Shown here: positions 18,085 to 29,420 of the stretch, piece after piece
Numbering within the stretch: position 1 is the first letter of the stretch
How the letters are laid out: each line of letters begins with the position of its first letter
DNA from: Gammaproteobacteria bacterium
GTDB taxonomy: Bacteria; Pseudomonadota; Gammaproteobacteria; Eutrophobiales; Eutrophobiaceae
Direction of reading: 5' to 3'
Length of the DNA stretch: 63,096 nucleotides
Assembly: GCA_021773215.1 (NCBI GenBank)
Contig: JAJFKM010000062.1
Coordinates: 1-63,096 of the forward strand
Position numbers and translations under genes: made by a program
Notes under the pieces: model-generated
What the model saw: only the letters and a program-made list of their open reading frames with translations
Told to the model about the DNA's origin: nothing
Database searches by the model: none

Positions 18085-19617
18085 TCAGTGCTGCGCTGTC
18101 ATCTTCTGCCAACGAATGCCCGTAATCCAGAGCATGGCAAAATAACAAATACCACCAACGATTATCCACAATGACAATTGTCCAATACGCTGCAACATAT
18201 TCCAGGCAAACCATTGCTCAGGCAAGGCAGTGAAATAATGAATCAAAAATCCCATTGCACTGACCGCAACAATGATTTGAATTCCAAATTTAAACCAACC
18301 CGGTTCTGGACGATAAACACCCTCTTTTCGTAATAACCAAAATAACAGGAAGGTCTGCAAGATTGCTGATAATGACGTCGCCAGCGCTAGACCAACATGT
18401 GCTAGTGGCCCAACTAATAAGAAGTTAAGTCCAATATTTGCAAACATCGCAAATGCACCAATCTTTACTGGTGTTTTTGTGTCCTGCCTGGAAAAAAAAC
18501 CCGTCGCAAAAACCTTGATCAAAATAAACGCGGGTAAACCTAAAGAGTAGGCCAGTAAACTTTTCCCTGACATAATAGTGGCATAGGATGTAAATTCACC
18601 ATATTGGAACAGGGTCGCTAATACAGGGACAGCAAGTACAGCTAGGCCTATTGACGCAGGTACTGCGATCATGAATACCCAACGTAATGCCCAATCCATC
18701 ATGCTAGAGAATTTATCTGTCTCCTTTTTCGCATGTTCGCTAGATAAGTTGGGCAATAAAACGGTTGCTAAGGCTATGCCGAATACACCGAGCGGAAATT
18801 CAACCATACGATCCGAGAAATACAACCAAGAAATACTGCCGTCGACTAAGTTAGAAGCAAATATGGTATCAACCAATAAGTTAATTTGCACAATTGAAAC
18901 TGCAAATAAGGTCGGTAGCATCAACTTGAGGATTCGTTTTACACCCTCCTTGTCCCGGTTTAATCCAGGTCGAGGAAATAATTTAAGTCGCATCAAAAAA
19001 GGGAATTGAAATAGCAACTGAGCAACACCAGCAATCAAAACACCCCATGCCAATGCCGTTATCGGCACATCCATTTTTGGGGCTAACCAAATGGCACAAC
19101 TGATCAAGGACAGGTTTAGCAAGACAGGAGTAAATGCGGGGATGGCAAATTGTTTATAAGTATTGAGTATACTCGCTGCAAAGGCTGTTAAAGAAATAAA
19201 TAGAATGTATGGGAACGTGACTCTCAGCATATCTGTGGCAATGACATGTTTAGCATCTTCGAAACCCGGGGCAAAGATCATAATGAGTAAAGGTGCGGCA
19301 AAAACACCCACTAAAGTCACCAAAAACAGGACCAGGCCTAGAGTCGCGGATGTTTGATCGACCAAGGCCTTCACTGAGGCACCATCGCGCTGCTCTTTAT
19401 ATTCCGCCAATACAGGGATAAATGCTTGTGAGAACCCACCTTCCGCAAATAAACGACGTAAAAAATTAGGGATACGAAAAGCAACAATAAAGACATCCAC
19501 GCCGGCACCAGCACCAAACAGACGCGCGATCACAACATCCCGTATTAAGCCAAAAATACGGGAGATTGTGGTCATTCCGCCCACTGTGAAGGTGGACTTT
19601 AATAATTTGCTGCTCAT
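18085..19617 (-). CDS. murJ: Lipid II flippase MurJ (MviN)
   Basis: A polytopic membrane protein of the MATE/MVF family with about 14 hydrophobic segments. Family signatures are RIFGLIRDVVIARLFGAG, FRIPNFLRRLFAEGGFSQAF and FFSRQDTKTPVKIG. The ATG at 19617 (MSSKLLKSTFTVGGMT) fits the conserved N-terminus; the frame opens 12 codons earlier. It flips lipid II across the inner membrane. Divergent from rpsT. Confidence 0.96.
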   Translation of the reverse strand: MSSKLLKSTFTVGGMTTISRIFGLIRDVVIARLFGAGAGVDVFIVAFRIPNFLRRLFAEGGFSQAFIPVLAEYKEQRDGASVKALVDQTSATLGLVLFLVTLVGVFAAPLLIMIFAPGFEDAKHVIATDMLRVTFPYILFISLTAFAASILNTYKQFAIPAFTPVLLNLSLISCAIWLAPKMDVPITALAWGVLIAGVAQLLFQFPFLMRLKLFPRPGLNRDKEGVKRILKLMLPTLFAVSIVQINLLVDTIFASNLVDGSISWLYFSDRMVEFPLGVFGIALATVLLPNLSSEHAKKETDKFSSMMDWALRWVFMIAVPASIGLAVLAVPVLATLFQYGEFTSYATIMSGKSLLAYSLGLPAFILIKVFATGFFSRQDTKTPVKIGAFAMFANIGLNFLLVGPLAHVGLALATSLSAILQTFLLFWLLRKEGVYRPEPGWFKFGIQIIVAVSAMGFLIHYFTALPEQWFAWNMLQRIGQLSLWIIVGGICYFAMLWITGIRWQKMTAQH

Positions 19618-19790
19618 TCCTACAATTCCATAATCAATATCGATCGTTAACAACCTAGTCTATCTAGTTGTTTTATCTTCCAATTAAGCCAATTCTCGGA
19701 AGGATATCATATACTGGCTCAAGCATTGACAAATTGCCCCAATATCCGCATGATGTCGCGCCTTTAGAGAATGAATCAGGAGTTTTAAGA

Positions 19791-20051
19791 GTGGCCAATA
19801 TTGCATCTGCAAAAAAACGTGCGCGTCAGGGCGAAAAACTACGCCTTCACAATGCGAGTCAACGTTCTATGTTACGGACCCAAATAAAGAAAGTCATCAG
19901 CGCTATCGAATCAAAAGATAAAGAAGCAGCTCAAACTGCTTATCAGTCTGCTGTTCCGGTCATCGATGCAATGGTCTCAAAAGGAATCATTCATAAAAAC
20001 AAAGCTGCTAGACATAAATCACGATTGAACAGTCACGTGAAAGCGCTTTAA
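19791..20051 (+). CDS. rpsT: Ribosomal protein S20
   Basis: An 86-residue protein starting at GTG (reads [18 protein letters not shown]), set by AGGAG at 19778-19782, 8 bases upstream. A longer in-frame ATG at 19668 is not needed. The family core [17 protein letters not shown] and [22 protein letters not shown] is complete. Classic divergence from murJ, and followed by an intrinsic terminator. Confidence 0.96.
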   Translation: MANIASAKKRARQGEKLRLHNASQRSMLRTQIKKVISAIESKDKEAAQTAYQSAVPVIDAMVSKGIIHKNKAARHKSRLNSHVKAL

Positions 20052-20073
20052 GATTCAAACACAGTAATATATT

Positions 20074-20100
20074 AAAAACCGGCTCAATGCCGGTTTTTTT
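20074..20100 (+). terminator. Intrinsic terminator of rpsT
   Basis: Stem AAAAACCGGC / GCCGGTTTTT with loop TCAAT, ending in a run of seven T, 22 bases after the rpsT stop. Confidence 0.9.
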
Positions 20101-20122
20101 ATGCCCACGGATGGACGGTCAT

Positions 20123-20240
20123 CGAAAATTGCTCCTGCATTTTCGATATTTTCGTCATCCATGGCGGTCATGTCGCGAGAGAACACGACTGCATGAATGC
20201 AGGAGTTAGAGCCGAGGAGTCCGTAGCGACGGCGTCATCT
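20123..20240. repeat. Dispersed palindromic repeat, copy 1
   Basis: Two palindromic centres: CGAAAAT-n9-ATTTTCG (20123-20145) and CTGCATGAATGCAG (20189-20202). The second is followed by GAGTTAGAGCCG. The block around the second (from ACGACTGC) matches the copy at 24505 at about 27 of 30 bases by eye. The surrounding frame (GAGAAC before, GAG after) resembles the copies inside the synthase gene. It fills the gap between rpsT and proB. No open frame. Confidence 0.65.
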
Positions 20241-20264
20241 TGGATACAAGAGACATCACCCGAA

Positions 20265-22404
<2,140 letters not shown>

Positions 22405-22414
22405 CTATCTTCGC

Positions 22415-22560
22415 ATTTCGTTCCATTACTTCGTCGCCTAAAGCGCCTCCTGTTGGTGCTCGCCTTTTTCGGTACTCATGTATAAACCATATATTCGGTT
22501 TTGGCATCCTGAGTCACTCTATCGATTACATCCATGTAATCGTCCGCTCCGAAAAAGGCT
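22415..22560. repeat. Dispersed palindromic repeat, copy 2
   Basis: The gap between obgE and rpmA holds CGATTACATCCATGTAATCG (22523-22542, identical at 24641-24660). A long-range pair GCCTTTTTCGG (22462-22472) / CCGAAAAAGGC (22549-22559) is also present. On the minus strand, AACCG, an AT-rich core and ACATGAG resemble the copies in the synthase gene. No open frame fits. Membership is by-eye only. Confidence 0.5.
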
Positions 22561-22646
22561 CGTGCCTCGTACTGAAACGAACTGCTTGGTATATCCACTA
22601 TAGAATGTCTATCTGATATAAAATTTTATTTTGCTGTGTCACAAAT

Positions 22647-22675
22647 AAAAAACCCCGCCAGTGGCGGGGTTTTTT
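22647..22675 (-). terminator. Intrinsic terminator after rpmA
   Basis: Stem AACCCCGCC / GGCGGGGTT with a three-base loop, flanked by A-run and T-run so it can work on both strands. It lies 20 bases beyond the rpmA stop and probably ends the rplU-rpmA transcript. Confidence 0.88.
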
Positions 22676-22694
22676 ATAACAAACCTGTTTAAAC

Positions 22695-22952
22695 CTAGCC
22701 CGCGACTACGTCTACAAATGTACGATTTTTGGGACCACGCTGATTAAACTCAACTTTACCCTCTGCTACTGCAAATATCGTATGGTCATGTCCCAGACCT
22801 ACGTTTATTCCTGGGTGATATTTAGTGCCGCGTTGGCGAATAATAATATTACCGGCATCAACCTCTTCACCACCAAATTTTTTAACGCCCAGACGCTTGG
22901 ATTGTGAATCACGTCCGTTTCTAGTACTACCACCTGCTTTCTTATGAGCCAT
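22695..22952 (-). CDS. rpmA: Ribosomal protein L27
   Basis: An 85-residue L27. [20 protein letters not shown] is the family start, with [19 protein letters not shown] near the end. 16 bases after rplU. Confidence 0.98.
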   Translation of the reverse strand: MAHKKAGGSTRNGRDSQSKRLGVKKFGGEEVDAGNIIIRQRGTKYHPGINVGLGHDHTIFAVAEGKVEFNQRGPKNRTFVDVVAG

Positions 22953-22968
22953 TGTTACACTCCAATTC

Positions 22969-23283
22969 TTAGCTTGCTGCTATTTCTGTTATAGAGATTT
23001 CGGTATAAGCCTGACGATGTCCCATCTGCTTACGATGGTGCTTACGACGTCGAAACTTTACGATCTTTATCTTAGGACCTCGGCCATGACTTTCGACTGT
23101 GGCACTTACCTTGGCACCTTTTACAAGCGGCGTCCCGACAGTGACGTTCTCACCATCTACAAGCATCAGTACATCATCAATCTTGATGTCTTTACCTTCT
23201 TCAGCGTCGATCTTCTCAACTTTGAGCTTATCGCCCTTTTCTACCTTATACTGCTTGCCACCGGACTTGATTACCGCGTACAT
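22969..23283 (-). CDS. rplU: Ribosomal protein L21
   Basis: A 104-residue L21 starting at the ATG at 23283 ([20 protein letters not shown]); the upstream 14 codons of open frame are not family sequence. The C-terminal [21 protein letters not shown] is complete. Divergent from ispB, as is usual. Confidence 0.98.
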   Translation of the reverse strand: MYAVIKSGGKQYKVEKGDKLKVEKIDAEEGKDIKIDDVLMLVDGENVTVGTPLVKGAKVSATVESHGRGPKIKIVKFRRRKHHRKQMGHRQAYTEISITEIAAS

Positions 23284-23457
23284 CTTGATTCTCCATACCT
23301 TGCACATATTGTGCACATTCAACAAAGGGGGCAGATTCTAAGAAATTCAACAGGTGGTGACAAGGTAAGAATGTTAAAATTTGATAATATCCTTGAAATA
23401 ACCGTGTTTGGACAGTAATTTCCTCGCGAATTAACAAACAACAGCAATTTTTATGAC

Positions 23458-24465
23458 ATGAACCAGAACGACGCAGCCGCTGAAAAGCCCGAAATTATGA
23501 ATATTGAGCACATCCGAGAGCTTATCGCGACGGATATGTCGCTGGTGAACAACCTAATTGAAAAAAGCCTGTACTCGGATGTTGGACTAATTGACCAATT
23601 GGGGCATTACATTATTAATAGTGGCGGTAAACGTCTACGCCCTGCCGTTGTTCTACTAAGCTCCCGTGTCTTTTCTTATCAGGGCGACCAGAATATCAAC
23701 CTAGCTGCTATTATCGAGTTCATTCATACAGCTACCCTGTTACACGATGATGTGGTTGACGCATCCCTACTGAGAAGAGGGCATGCGACAGCTAATCAAC
23801 GTTGGGGGAATGAAGCGAGCGTCTTGGTAGGTGATTTCGTCTACTCCCGCGCCTTCCAGATGATGGTCAATATTGATTCCATGCGTGTCATGAAAATCCT
23901 TTCAGAAACGACAAACACCATCGCTGAAGGAGAAGTACAACAACTCATAAACTGTCATGATCCGGACACGACTCAAGATAGCTACCTAAATGTGATCCGC
24001 AACAAGACTGCAAAACTATTTGAAGCTGCAGCACAACTCGGAGCTGTTATATCGAATAGAACTGAGAAAGAAGAACAGGCGATGGCAGCTTACGGAAGAC
24101 ATCTCGGCACAGCATTTCAATTAATTGATGATGTCTTTGATTACAGTTCTTCTTCGGAGGAACTGGGTAAAAATATTGGCGATGACTTAGCAGAAGGCAA
24201 ACCAACACTGCCTCTGCTATATGCAATGTGGAATGGGAATAAACATGATGCTGAAGTTATCCGTGATGCTATAGAAAATGGCGGTCTTGAACACATTGAC
24301 CAAATCAAAGATGCAATAAACTCAACTGGGGCAATTTCATATACGGCAAAGATTGCCGACGCAGAAGCCGAACTAGCCATAGATGCCATTAAAGACTTAC
24401 CACCTTCTGAATACCTTGATGCGCTGTATGCTTTGGCAAAATTCTCAGTAGAACGGCAATACTAG
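23458..24465 (+). CDS. ispB: Octaprenyl diphosphate synthase
   Basis: A 335-residue trans-prenyltransferase. GGKRLRPAVVLLSS, first Asp-rich motif LLHDDVVDASLLRRG and second LIDDVFDYSSS are present. It makes the quinone side chain. A second start at residue 14 (MNIEHIREL) is equally possible. Its substrate comes from the IspH pathway. Confidence 0.93.
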   Translation: MNQNDAAAEKPEIMNIEHIRELIATDMSLVNNLIEKSLYSDVGLIDQLGHYIINSGGKRLRPAVVLLSSRVFSYQGDQNINLAAIIEFIHTATLLHDDVVDASLLRRGHATANQRWGNEASVLVGDFVYSRAFQMMVNIDSMRVMKILSETTNTIAEGEVQQLINCHDPDTTQDSYLNVIRNKTAKLFEAAAQLGAVISNRTEKEEQAMAAYGRHLGTAFQLIDDVFDYSSSSEELGKNIGDDLAEGKPTLPLLYAMWNGNKHDAEVIRDAIENGGLEHIDQIKDAINSTGAISYTAKIADAEAELAIDAIKDLPPSEYLDALYALAKFSVERQY

Positions 24466-24483
24466 TTTTATTCTGGTTTACTG

Positions 24484-24615
24484 CGGGGCGTAGCTCAGCC
24501 TGGAACGACTGCATGGATGCAGGAGGTAGAGTCGCGTCGGGAAGTGCGAGCCTACTCTCGTGTACAACGACCAAGAGCACTGCCTTCGGGAGTCGGAGGT
24601 TCAAACCCTCACTGG
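24484..24615 (+). pseudogene. Broken tRNA-Pro(CGG)-like sequence interrupted by a repeat
   Basis: CGGGGCGTAGCTCAGCCTGG (24484-24503) is a typical tRNA-Pro 5' half. About 70 bases of unrelated and repeat sequence then intervene. AAGAGCACTGCCTTCGGGAG (24573-24592) and TCGGAGGTTCAAACCCTC follow, giving an anticodon-loop-like TTCGGGA and a T-loop. The anticodon stem pairs poorly and no 3' acceptor strand or CCA is seen. It looks like a disrupted, decayed tRNA-Pro, not a working gene. Confidence 0.6.
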
Positions 24616-24660
24616 AAAAGATGCTCCTTGCATTTTCAACCGATTACATCCATGTAATCG
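24505..24660. repeat. Dispersed palindromic repeat, copy 3
   Basis: CTGCATGGATGCAG (24509-24522) followed by GAGGTAGAGTCG matches copy 1. A second palindrome CGATTACATCCATGTAATCG at 24641-24660 is identical to one in copy 2. TGCTCCTTGCATTTTC (24622-24637) also echoes copy 1. The first palindrome sits exactly at the break in the tRNA-Pro D-loop. Confidence 0.65.
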
Positions 24661-24687
24661 ACCCTGTCCAATTTATTTATAAATAAA

Positions 24688-26556
24688 TCACATTGACTCA
24701 ACAATCGACTTTATTTTTTTCGCTAAATACACCGCACCAACTGGATTTAAGTGTCCATAGTCGTTTGTTATGAGATATCGGTTTCCAACTCGGTCTTTAG
24801 ATAAGATTAAGCAGTTAGAATTGTCGCAAAAAGCATTAATGGCAGAAATATAAGTTGCAGGTGTTTTACGAATCCTTGATTCCAATTTGACATCAAGCTG
24901 TGTTTGTCTTTGCATGAATGGAGGAGCTAAAACCATTGATTCTGTCAATCGCAGATTCATCCTTTGTAAAATTGAAGACAGGCTTGGATTCCACAATGGC
25001 ACTGTACCTATAACATAGACTTTACTATTCGGTGAAGCCGAATGAATTCGCTCTAAAGTCTTTTCTAAATTATTTAACTTTTGTTCGTTATAATTAAACC
25101 AGTATGCACTTATAAATATCAAAGAAGGCTTAATTTTTTTAATATTAGAAAAAGCAAAGTTGTTAATGGATTCACAATTTTTTACATTATAGAATTTTTG
25201 ATCCAATATAGGAGCACAATCATTTGAAGAGATCATACTTATTTCCCCAAACTCTTCTAGCACCCCAAATGATAACGCTTTCGCATGAGAGTCACCCCAC
25301 AGAAACACCTTGTGGCTTTTGTGTATACAACTTAAAGGCAGTTTGCCTCCATCCTCTGTAGTTGAATTCAACCAACAAGCATTTTCCGCGATTGGCTGAT
25401 GTTGCATTTTAATAATTTCTTGTTGAACTTCGCTCAAAATATTTTCTTTCAGAGTTGGAATAATTGTCGAGCCAATAGCTAGTGTTATCAGAAATAATAC
25501 GCTGACAATGATAACTTTTTTATCAGAAGATTGACCTCTTCTTATTGGTGTCTCAACAAAATACCAAGTGCCACATGAAATAAAAAAAACAACTAATATA
25601 AGAAATACCTTTGTGGATGAAGTCAAATATCCATATTGATAAGTAGCTAAAGAGAATATTGGAAAGTGCCAAAGATACAAACCATAAGACAATAACCCCG
25701 CAAATGAGATTGGCTTCCACCTCAAAACCTTATTTGTATAAGAATAAGCACCCTTATCTAAGATAATTAACAAAGCGCCAATAACCGGTAAAACTGTTAC
25801 TAAACCAGGATGATGCGTCACCCCTTCATGAAACAACATATAACTGGCAAGGAGTATTATTAAACCGACATTAGATCCAAATGCATATTGTTTAGTACTA
25901 CAATTTCGTTTTGTATATATGTGGTAGAAAGCCAAAAGACTGCCCGCCAATAATTCCCACGCTCGTGTTATCGAAAAGTAAAAGTTTGCTGTTGGAGCAT
26001 ACTCAGATGCCCATTCAGCCAATGCAATACTCATTAACAAAATGAAAAATAGAATAACTTGAATTACGCGAACATTAGAATTAGTACATCTGAACAACAG
26101 AATTAATAAAATTGGAAATAGAAGATAAAATTGCTCTTCTACTGCCAGACTCCATGTGTGTAGCAACGGCTGCAAGTCTGAACCCAAATCGAAATAACCA
26201 GTATTTTTCCAAAAGAAATAATTAGAGGCGAAAAGCGCAACATAAAGAGAACTTGATGTCAGTAACTTAAAGTCTTCAAAGAGCATTAGATGAAAGGAAA
26301 ACGCTACTGTTGAAACTACTACCAATAGCAAAAGTGGTAAAATCCTCTTACTTCTTCTTGCATAAAAATTTAAGATGCTAAATCCCTTCTTCTCTATATC
26401 TTCAACAAGAATTGTTGTAATCAGATATCCACTGATAACAAAGAAAACATCTACGCCAATAAACCCCCCACTAAAAAATTCAATTCCAGCGTGGAACAGG
26501 ATAACTGGAACGACAGCAAGTGCTCGCAAGCCGTCAATTTCGGGACGATATTTCAA
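24688..26556 (-). CDS. Acyltransferase 3 / SGNH-domain membrane O-acetylase
   Basis: A 622-residue protein of the OafA/YrhL type. The N-terminal acyltransferase-3 domain starts YRPEIDGLRALAVVPVILFHAG, and FFVISGYLITTI and LLHTWSLAVEEQFYLLFP are visible among about ten membrane segments. The C-terminal SGNH hydrolase-like domain has GDSHAKALSF and NDYGHLNPVGA. Such proteins O-acylate cell-surface glycans. No glycan cluster adjoins it, so the target is unknown. It is rather AT-rich and isolated, which could mark horizontal gain. Confidence 0.9.
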   Translation of the reverse strand: MKYRPEIDGLRALAVVPVILFHAGIEFFSGGFIGVDVFFVISGYLITTILVEDIEKKGFSILNFYARRSKRILPLLLLVVVSTVAFSFHLMLFEDFKLLTSSSLYVALFASNYFFWKNTGYFDLGSDLQPLLHTWSLAVEEQFYLLFPILLILLFRCTNSNVRVIQVILFFILLMSIALAEWASEYAPTANFYFSITRAWELLAGSLLAFYHIYTKRNCSTKQYAFGSNVGLIILLASYMLFHEGVTHHPGLVTVLPVIGALLIILDKGAYSYTNKVLRWKPISFAGLLSYGLYLWHFPIFSLATYQYGYLTSSTKVFLILVVFFISCGTWYFVETPIRRGQSSDKKVIIVSVLFLITLAIGSTIIPTLKENILSEVQQEIIKMQHQPIAENACWLNSTTEDGGKLPLSCIHKSHKVFLWGDSHAKALSFGVLEEFGEISMISSNDCAPILDQKFYNVKNCESINNFAFSNIKKIKPSLIFISAYWFNYNEQKLNNLEKTLERIHSASPNSKVYVIGTVPLWNPSLSSILQRMNLRLTESMVLAPPFMQRQTQLDVKLESRIRKTPATYISAINAFCDNSNCLILSKDRVGNRYLITNDYGHLNPVGAVYLAKKIKSIVESM

Positions 26557-26821
26557 AACAATAACCCTTAGTCAAAAAAGTTTAGAAAGTAGCAAAATGT
26601 TAATTCAATTTAGTCTTATACTCTCCGGCATTTCAACTGTGAAGTCGAACTTTCTGCATGACTCTTTCGTATTCTTCCTTGCTTTTTCTCTCTCTTCTTC
26701 GCTTCGAGCAACTGAGGCTCAAGCTGAGCCAGCTTAGCTTTCAGTTTTTCGTGGCTTTTTATTTCTACATCTCTCAACGTTAGCTTGAGAATATATGCTA
26801 TATGAGCCATATTTAATCTTA

Positions 26822-27373
26822 ATGAATATTTTACAAATGGTCGCATTACTATTAGCAGTTACACTAACACCGAATTTAGTTATTGCTGATCAAGCTGACC
26901 CACGTCTGGATAAATTGTTTTTCAATTTAAAGGTAAATACCGATTTAGGACTATCACAACAATTGACCCGTGAAATATGGCGCATATGGTCAGAACATAA
27001 TAAAAAAGAAATAAATATTCTCTTTAATGATGGTGAAAATGCCATGTATAAAAAAGATTATGAAACCGCACTGGCATCATTTAACAAGATTGTAGAACTG
27101 GCACCTAACTTTGCCGAAGGATGGAATAAACGCGCAACCGTTTATTTTTTGATGGGTGATTATCATGCCTCACTTGCTGATATTGAAGAAACACTCAAAC
27201 TAGAGCCTCGTCACTTCGGTGCACTATCCGGGCGCGGACAATGCTATTTCGAATTACAAAAATTTGAGTCTGCATTAAATGCATTTGAAGCAGCGCTTGA
27301 AGTGAACCCGTGGCTATACGATGTTTCTAGAAACATCGAAATAATGAAAAGACTGCTAGACCAGCAGACATAA
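26822..27373 (+). CDS. Exported TPR protein
   Basis: 183 residues from the ATG at 26822, which begins a signal peptide (ILQMVALLLAVTLTPNLVIA). At least two to three TPR units follow (AMYKKDYETALASFNKIVELAPNFAEGWNKRA in parts; ASLADIEETLKLEPRH; ALNAFEAALEVNPWLYDV). A protein-interaction role in the periplasm is likely; partner unknown. Convergent with the next gene, 9 bases apart. Confidence 0.82.
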   Translation: MNILQMVALLLAVTLTPNLVIADQADPRLDKLFFNLKVNTDLGLSQQLTREIWRIWSEHNKKEINILFNDGENAMYKKDYETALASFNKIVELAPNFAEGWNKRATVYFLMGDYHASLADIEETLKLEPRHFGALSGRGQCYFELQKFESALNAFEAALEVNPWLYDVSRNIEIMKRLLDQQT

Positions 27374-27382
27374 ATATAATGC

Positions 27383-28066
27383 CTAGGTGTGATAACCCCT
27401 AGCCCGATCGAATAAATCTGTAATCCAATAAACCTGCGCACCAATGGCAGCAAACGGTAGCAATATCCATGTCACATTAAATACAGCAAGAACCAATACA
27501 ATAATGCAAAAATCTGCACGGCTTAATTTATGGAAAACATAAATAATCCAATCCAAAGTGTCTTCCGGTTTTTTTCCTTCCGCAGCAACTTCTTCTCTAC
27601 TCAGTGAGTCTTCTTTCTCTTCGTTCTTGGCGTGATAAAACAAATCAACAACATAATCGATAAATGCGCCTGCTGCTGCTGCACAACCTAACCAGAACCA
27701 AAACGGCTGTTCCATAACCTGACTTGTACCATAACCTAGTGCAGCAAAAAAACTGGCATCAACCATCCAGTCCGACATATCGTCAAACTTGGCGCCAAAA
27801 TCAGAAGACATATTTTTTACTCTAGCAACTTCACCATCGCAATTATCGAAGGTATAACTCGCGGTCATTAATACTGCGCCAATTATTCCAGCAATATGGA
27901 GTCCCGTGATAAAGCAAACTGCACACAACAATCCGAGCGATAGAGATATCGCCGTGATTTGATTCGGAGTAATTTCTGTCTTTAATAGAAGTGGCGTCAA
28001 GCGGTAAGACAAATGTCTCACTAATGGAAATAGTTGTGTCGGCGCTGCGCTAGATTCTGTTGTCAT
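27383..28066 (-). CDS. CDP-alcohol phosphatidyltransferase family protein
   Basis: A 227-residue membrane enzyme. The family catalytic motif D-x3-DG-x2-AR-x8-G-x3-D-x3-D is visible in FDNCDGEVAR through the final SDWMVD. Several hydrophobic segments surround it. Such enzymes transfer a phosphatidyl or similar group from a CDP-alcohol to a second alcohol in the inner membrane. It is divergent from hpnL, and a second paralogue ends the hpnIJK operon. The substrate is not predictable; a lipid or cyclitol head group is plausible from context. Confidence 0.85.
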   Translation of the reverse strand: MTTESSAAPTQLFPLVRHLSYRLTPLLLKTEITPNQITAISLSLGLLCAVCFITGLHIAGIIGAVLMTASYTFDNCDGEVARVKNMSSDFGAKFDDMSDWMVDASFFAALGYGTSQVMEQPFWFWLGCAAAAGAFIDYVVDLFYHAKNEEKEDSLSREEVAAEGKKPEDTLDWIIYVFHKLSRADFCIIVLVLAVFNVTWILLPFAAIGAQVYWITDLFDRARGYHT

Positions 28067-28192
28067 AATAGTGTCTGATATTTTTTGGGCAGTGAAATTG
28101 CCTAGTATGATATGGATTCACTTGGTATTCTAATATGCATACGAAAAAATGAAACGCATTACACACATCTCCCGTTTAACGCCTAATACCCC

Positions 28193-29170
28193 ATGATCAG
28201 AATCGCATCCTATATTGGACTACTAGTTGGCCTGTTAGTCTTGACCTGGCTTATTCTCTGGCAAGGTATTGATGAGATATTTGAGCTCTTAAGTCATTCT
28301 GGTTTTTCACTACTACTCTTACCCATAGTCTGGTTTCCGAGTCTAATTGCTGCGGTCATCTCCTGGCATTATCTGTTCCCTGTTAAGCGCATACCTGCTT
28401 TCAAACAGCTTTTCCTGTCTCTATGGATGGGGCGAGCAATCAATACCTTGTTACCCGTCGCCTCGATTGGGGGGGAAATAGCCAAGGCTCGCTTATTAAT
28501 TCTCTGGGGACATCCTGGTATTGATGCCAGTGCATCGGTTCTGGTCGATAAAACGGTACAGGCGCTAGCACTCGTACCTTGGGCCATCATCGGGACCAGC
28601 TTATTGGTTTATCTCGCTATAGATAATGAATTAGCCAAACTCATCATGCTCGGGACATTTCTACTTGGTTTAGGCATTGTCGGCTTTGTATTGGTACAAC
28701 GAGCGGGCATGTTTGGATTTATTGCCCGAATTATAGGCAAATTCAATACATCTGAAGGTTGGGGCAAGATTACCCTTAACGCTCATGATGTCGATGCTTT
28801 GGTGAAGGAGCTCTATAGCGATAAGAAACGCTTCCTCATATCGATTTTTTGGCGAACTCTGGGTCTTATCCTGCAGACTTCCGAAGTTTGGCTTGCCTGT
28901 TACCTATTAGGACATCCAATCGGCATAATTGAAGCCTTGATGCTAAAAAGTTTGACCTCGATTATTACCGATATCGCCTTTGTCATTCCCAATGGCTACG
29001 GCGTCCAAGAAGGTGGATATGTGATGTTAGGCGCTTTGATCGGCCTAAGTCCGGAATTCTCTCTGGCCATCTCTCTGGCAACACGTATTCGTGAGCTAAT
29101 CGTCGATTTGCCCGGTTTGCTCTATTGGCAGCATGTTGAAGCCAAATATTTACTCAAAAAACCCGGATAA
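28193..29170 (+). CDS. hpnL: HpnL-like flippase (UPF0104/LPG synthase TM family)
   Basis: A 325-residue polytopic membrane protein of the family that includes the hopanoid-associated HpnL. Segments GRAINTLLPVASIGGEIAKARLL and VIPNGYGVQEGGYVMLGALIGLS are family hallmarks. The hpnIJK operon follows in the same direction after 250 bases, which is why I assign HpnL. HpnL-type proteins are proposed to move lipids or head groups across membranes; that role is not shown directly. Confidence 0.78.
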   Translation: MIRIASYIGLLVGLLVLTWLILWQGIDEIFELLSHSGFSLLLLPIVWFPSLIAAVISWHYLFPVKRIPAFKQLFLSLWMGRAINTLLPVASIGGEIAKARLLILWGHPGIDASASVLVDKTVQALALVPWAIIGTSLLVYLAIDNELAKLIMLGTFLLGLGIVGFVLVQRAGMFGFIARIIGKFNTSEGWGKITLNAHDVDALVKELYSDKKRFLISIFWRTLGLILQTSEVWLACYLLGHPIGIIEALMLKSLTSIITDIAFVIPNGYGVQEGGYVMLGALIGLSPEFSLAISLATRIRELIVDLPGLLYWQHVEAKYLLKKPG

Positions 29171-29298
29171 ACCGACTCAAAAGCCATTGTCACAATAGCG
29201 AAATATGATAATAAGCAAAATGTAATATATTTGCTTTAAGCCGCCAAAATCAATATGCTGCGCGGTTAGTTTCACTGGAAATAAGCAGTTTATTTTTC

Positions 29299-29328
29299 TT
29301 GTTTTATTATCTTTAAAGGAATTATAAT
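29299..29328 (+). promoter_or_regulatory. Possible promoter of the hpnIJK operon
   Basis: The 250-base gap between hpnL and hpnI is AT-rich and has TTGTTT (29299-29304) and TATAAT (29323-29328) 18 bases apart. A small hairpin ATGTCT-GCAG-AGACAT lies at 29372-29387 in the putative leader. Nothing else is recognisable in the gap. Confidence 0.4.
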
Positions 29329-29420
29329 AAAACATTCTAAGTTACTGTTAATTAATAGATTTATTTATTTTATGTCTGCAGAGACATTTAGGGATTTGAT
29401 TAAAATATTACGGTTGACCC

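Noticed and set aside
19668-19790. N-terminal extension of S20
   Set aside because: The GTG at 19791 with AGGAG in place gives the normal S20 N-terminus; the upstream residues are not ribosomal sequence.
26616-26846. A 76-codon minus-strand frame rich in Lys and Glu before the TPR gene
   Set aside because: It overlaps the start and signal peptide of the TPR gene, has no clear ribosome site and no recognisable family. The region 26557-26821 otherwise holds only AT-rich intergenic sequence.
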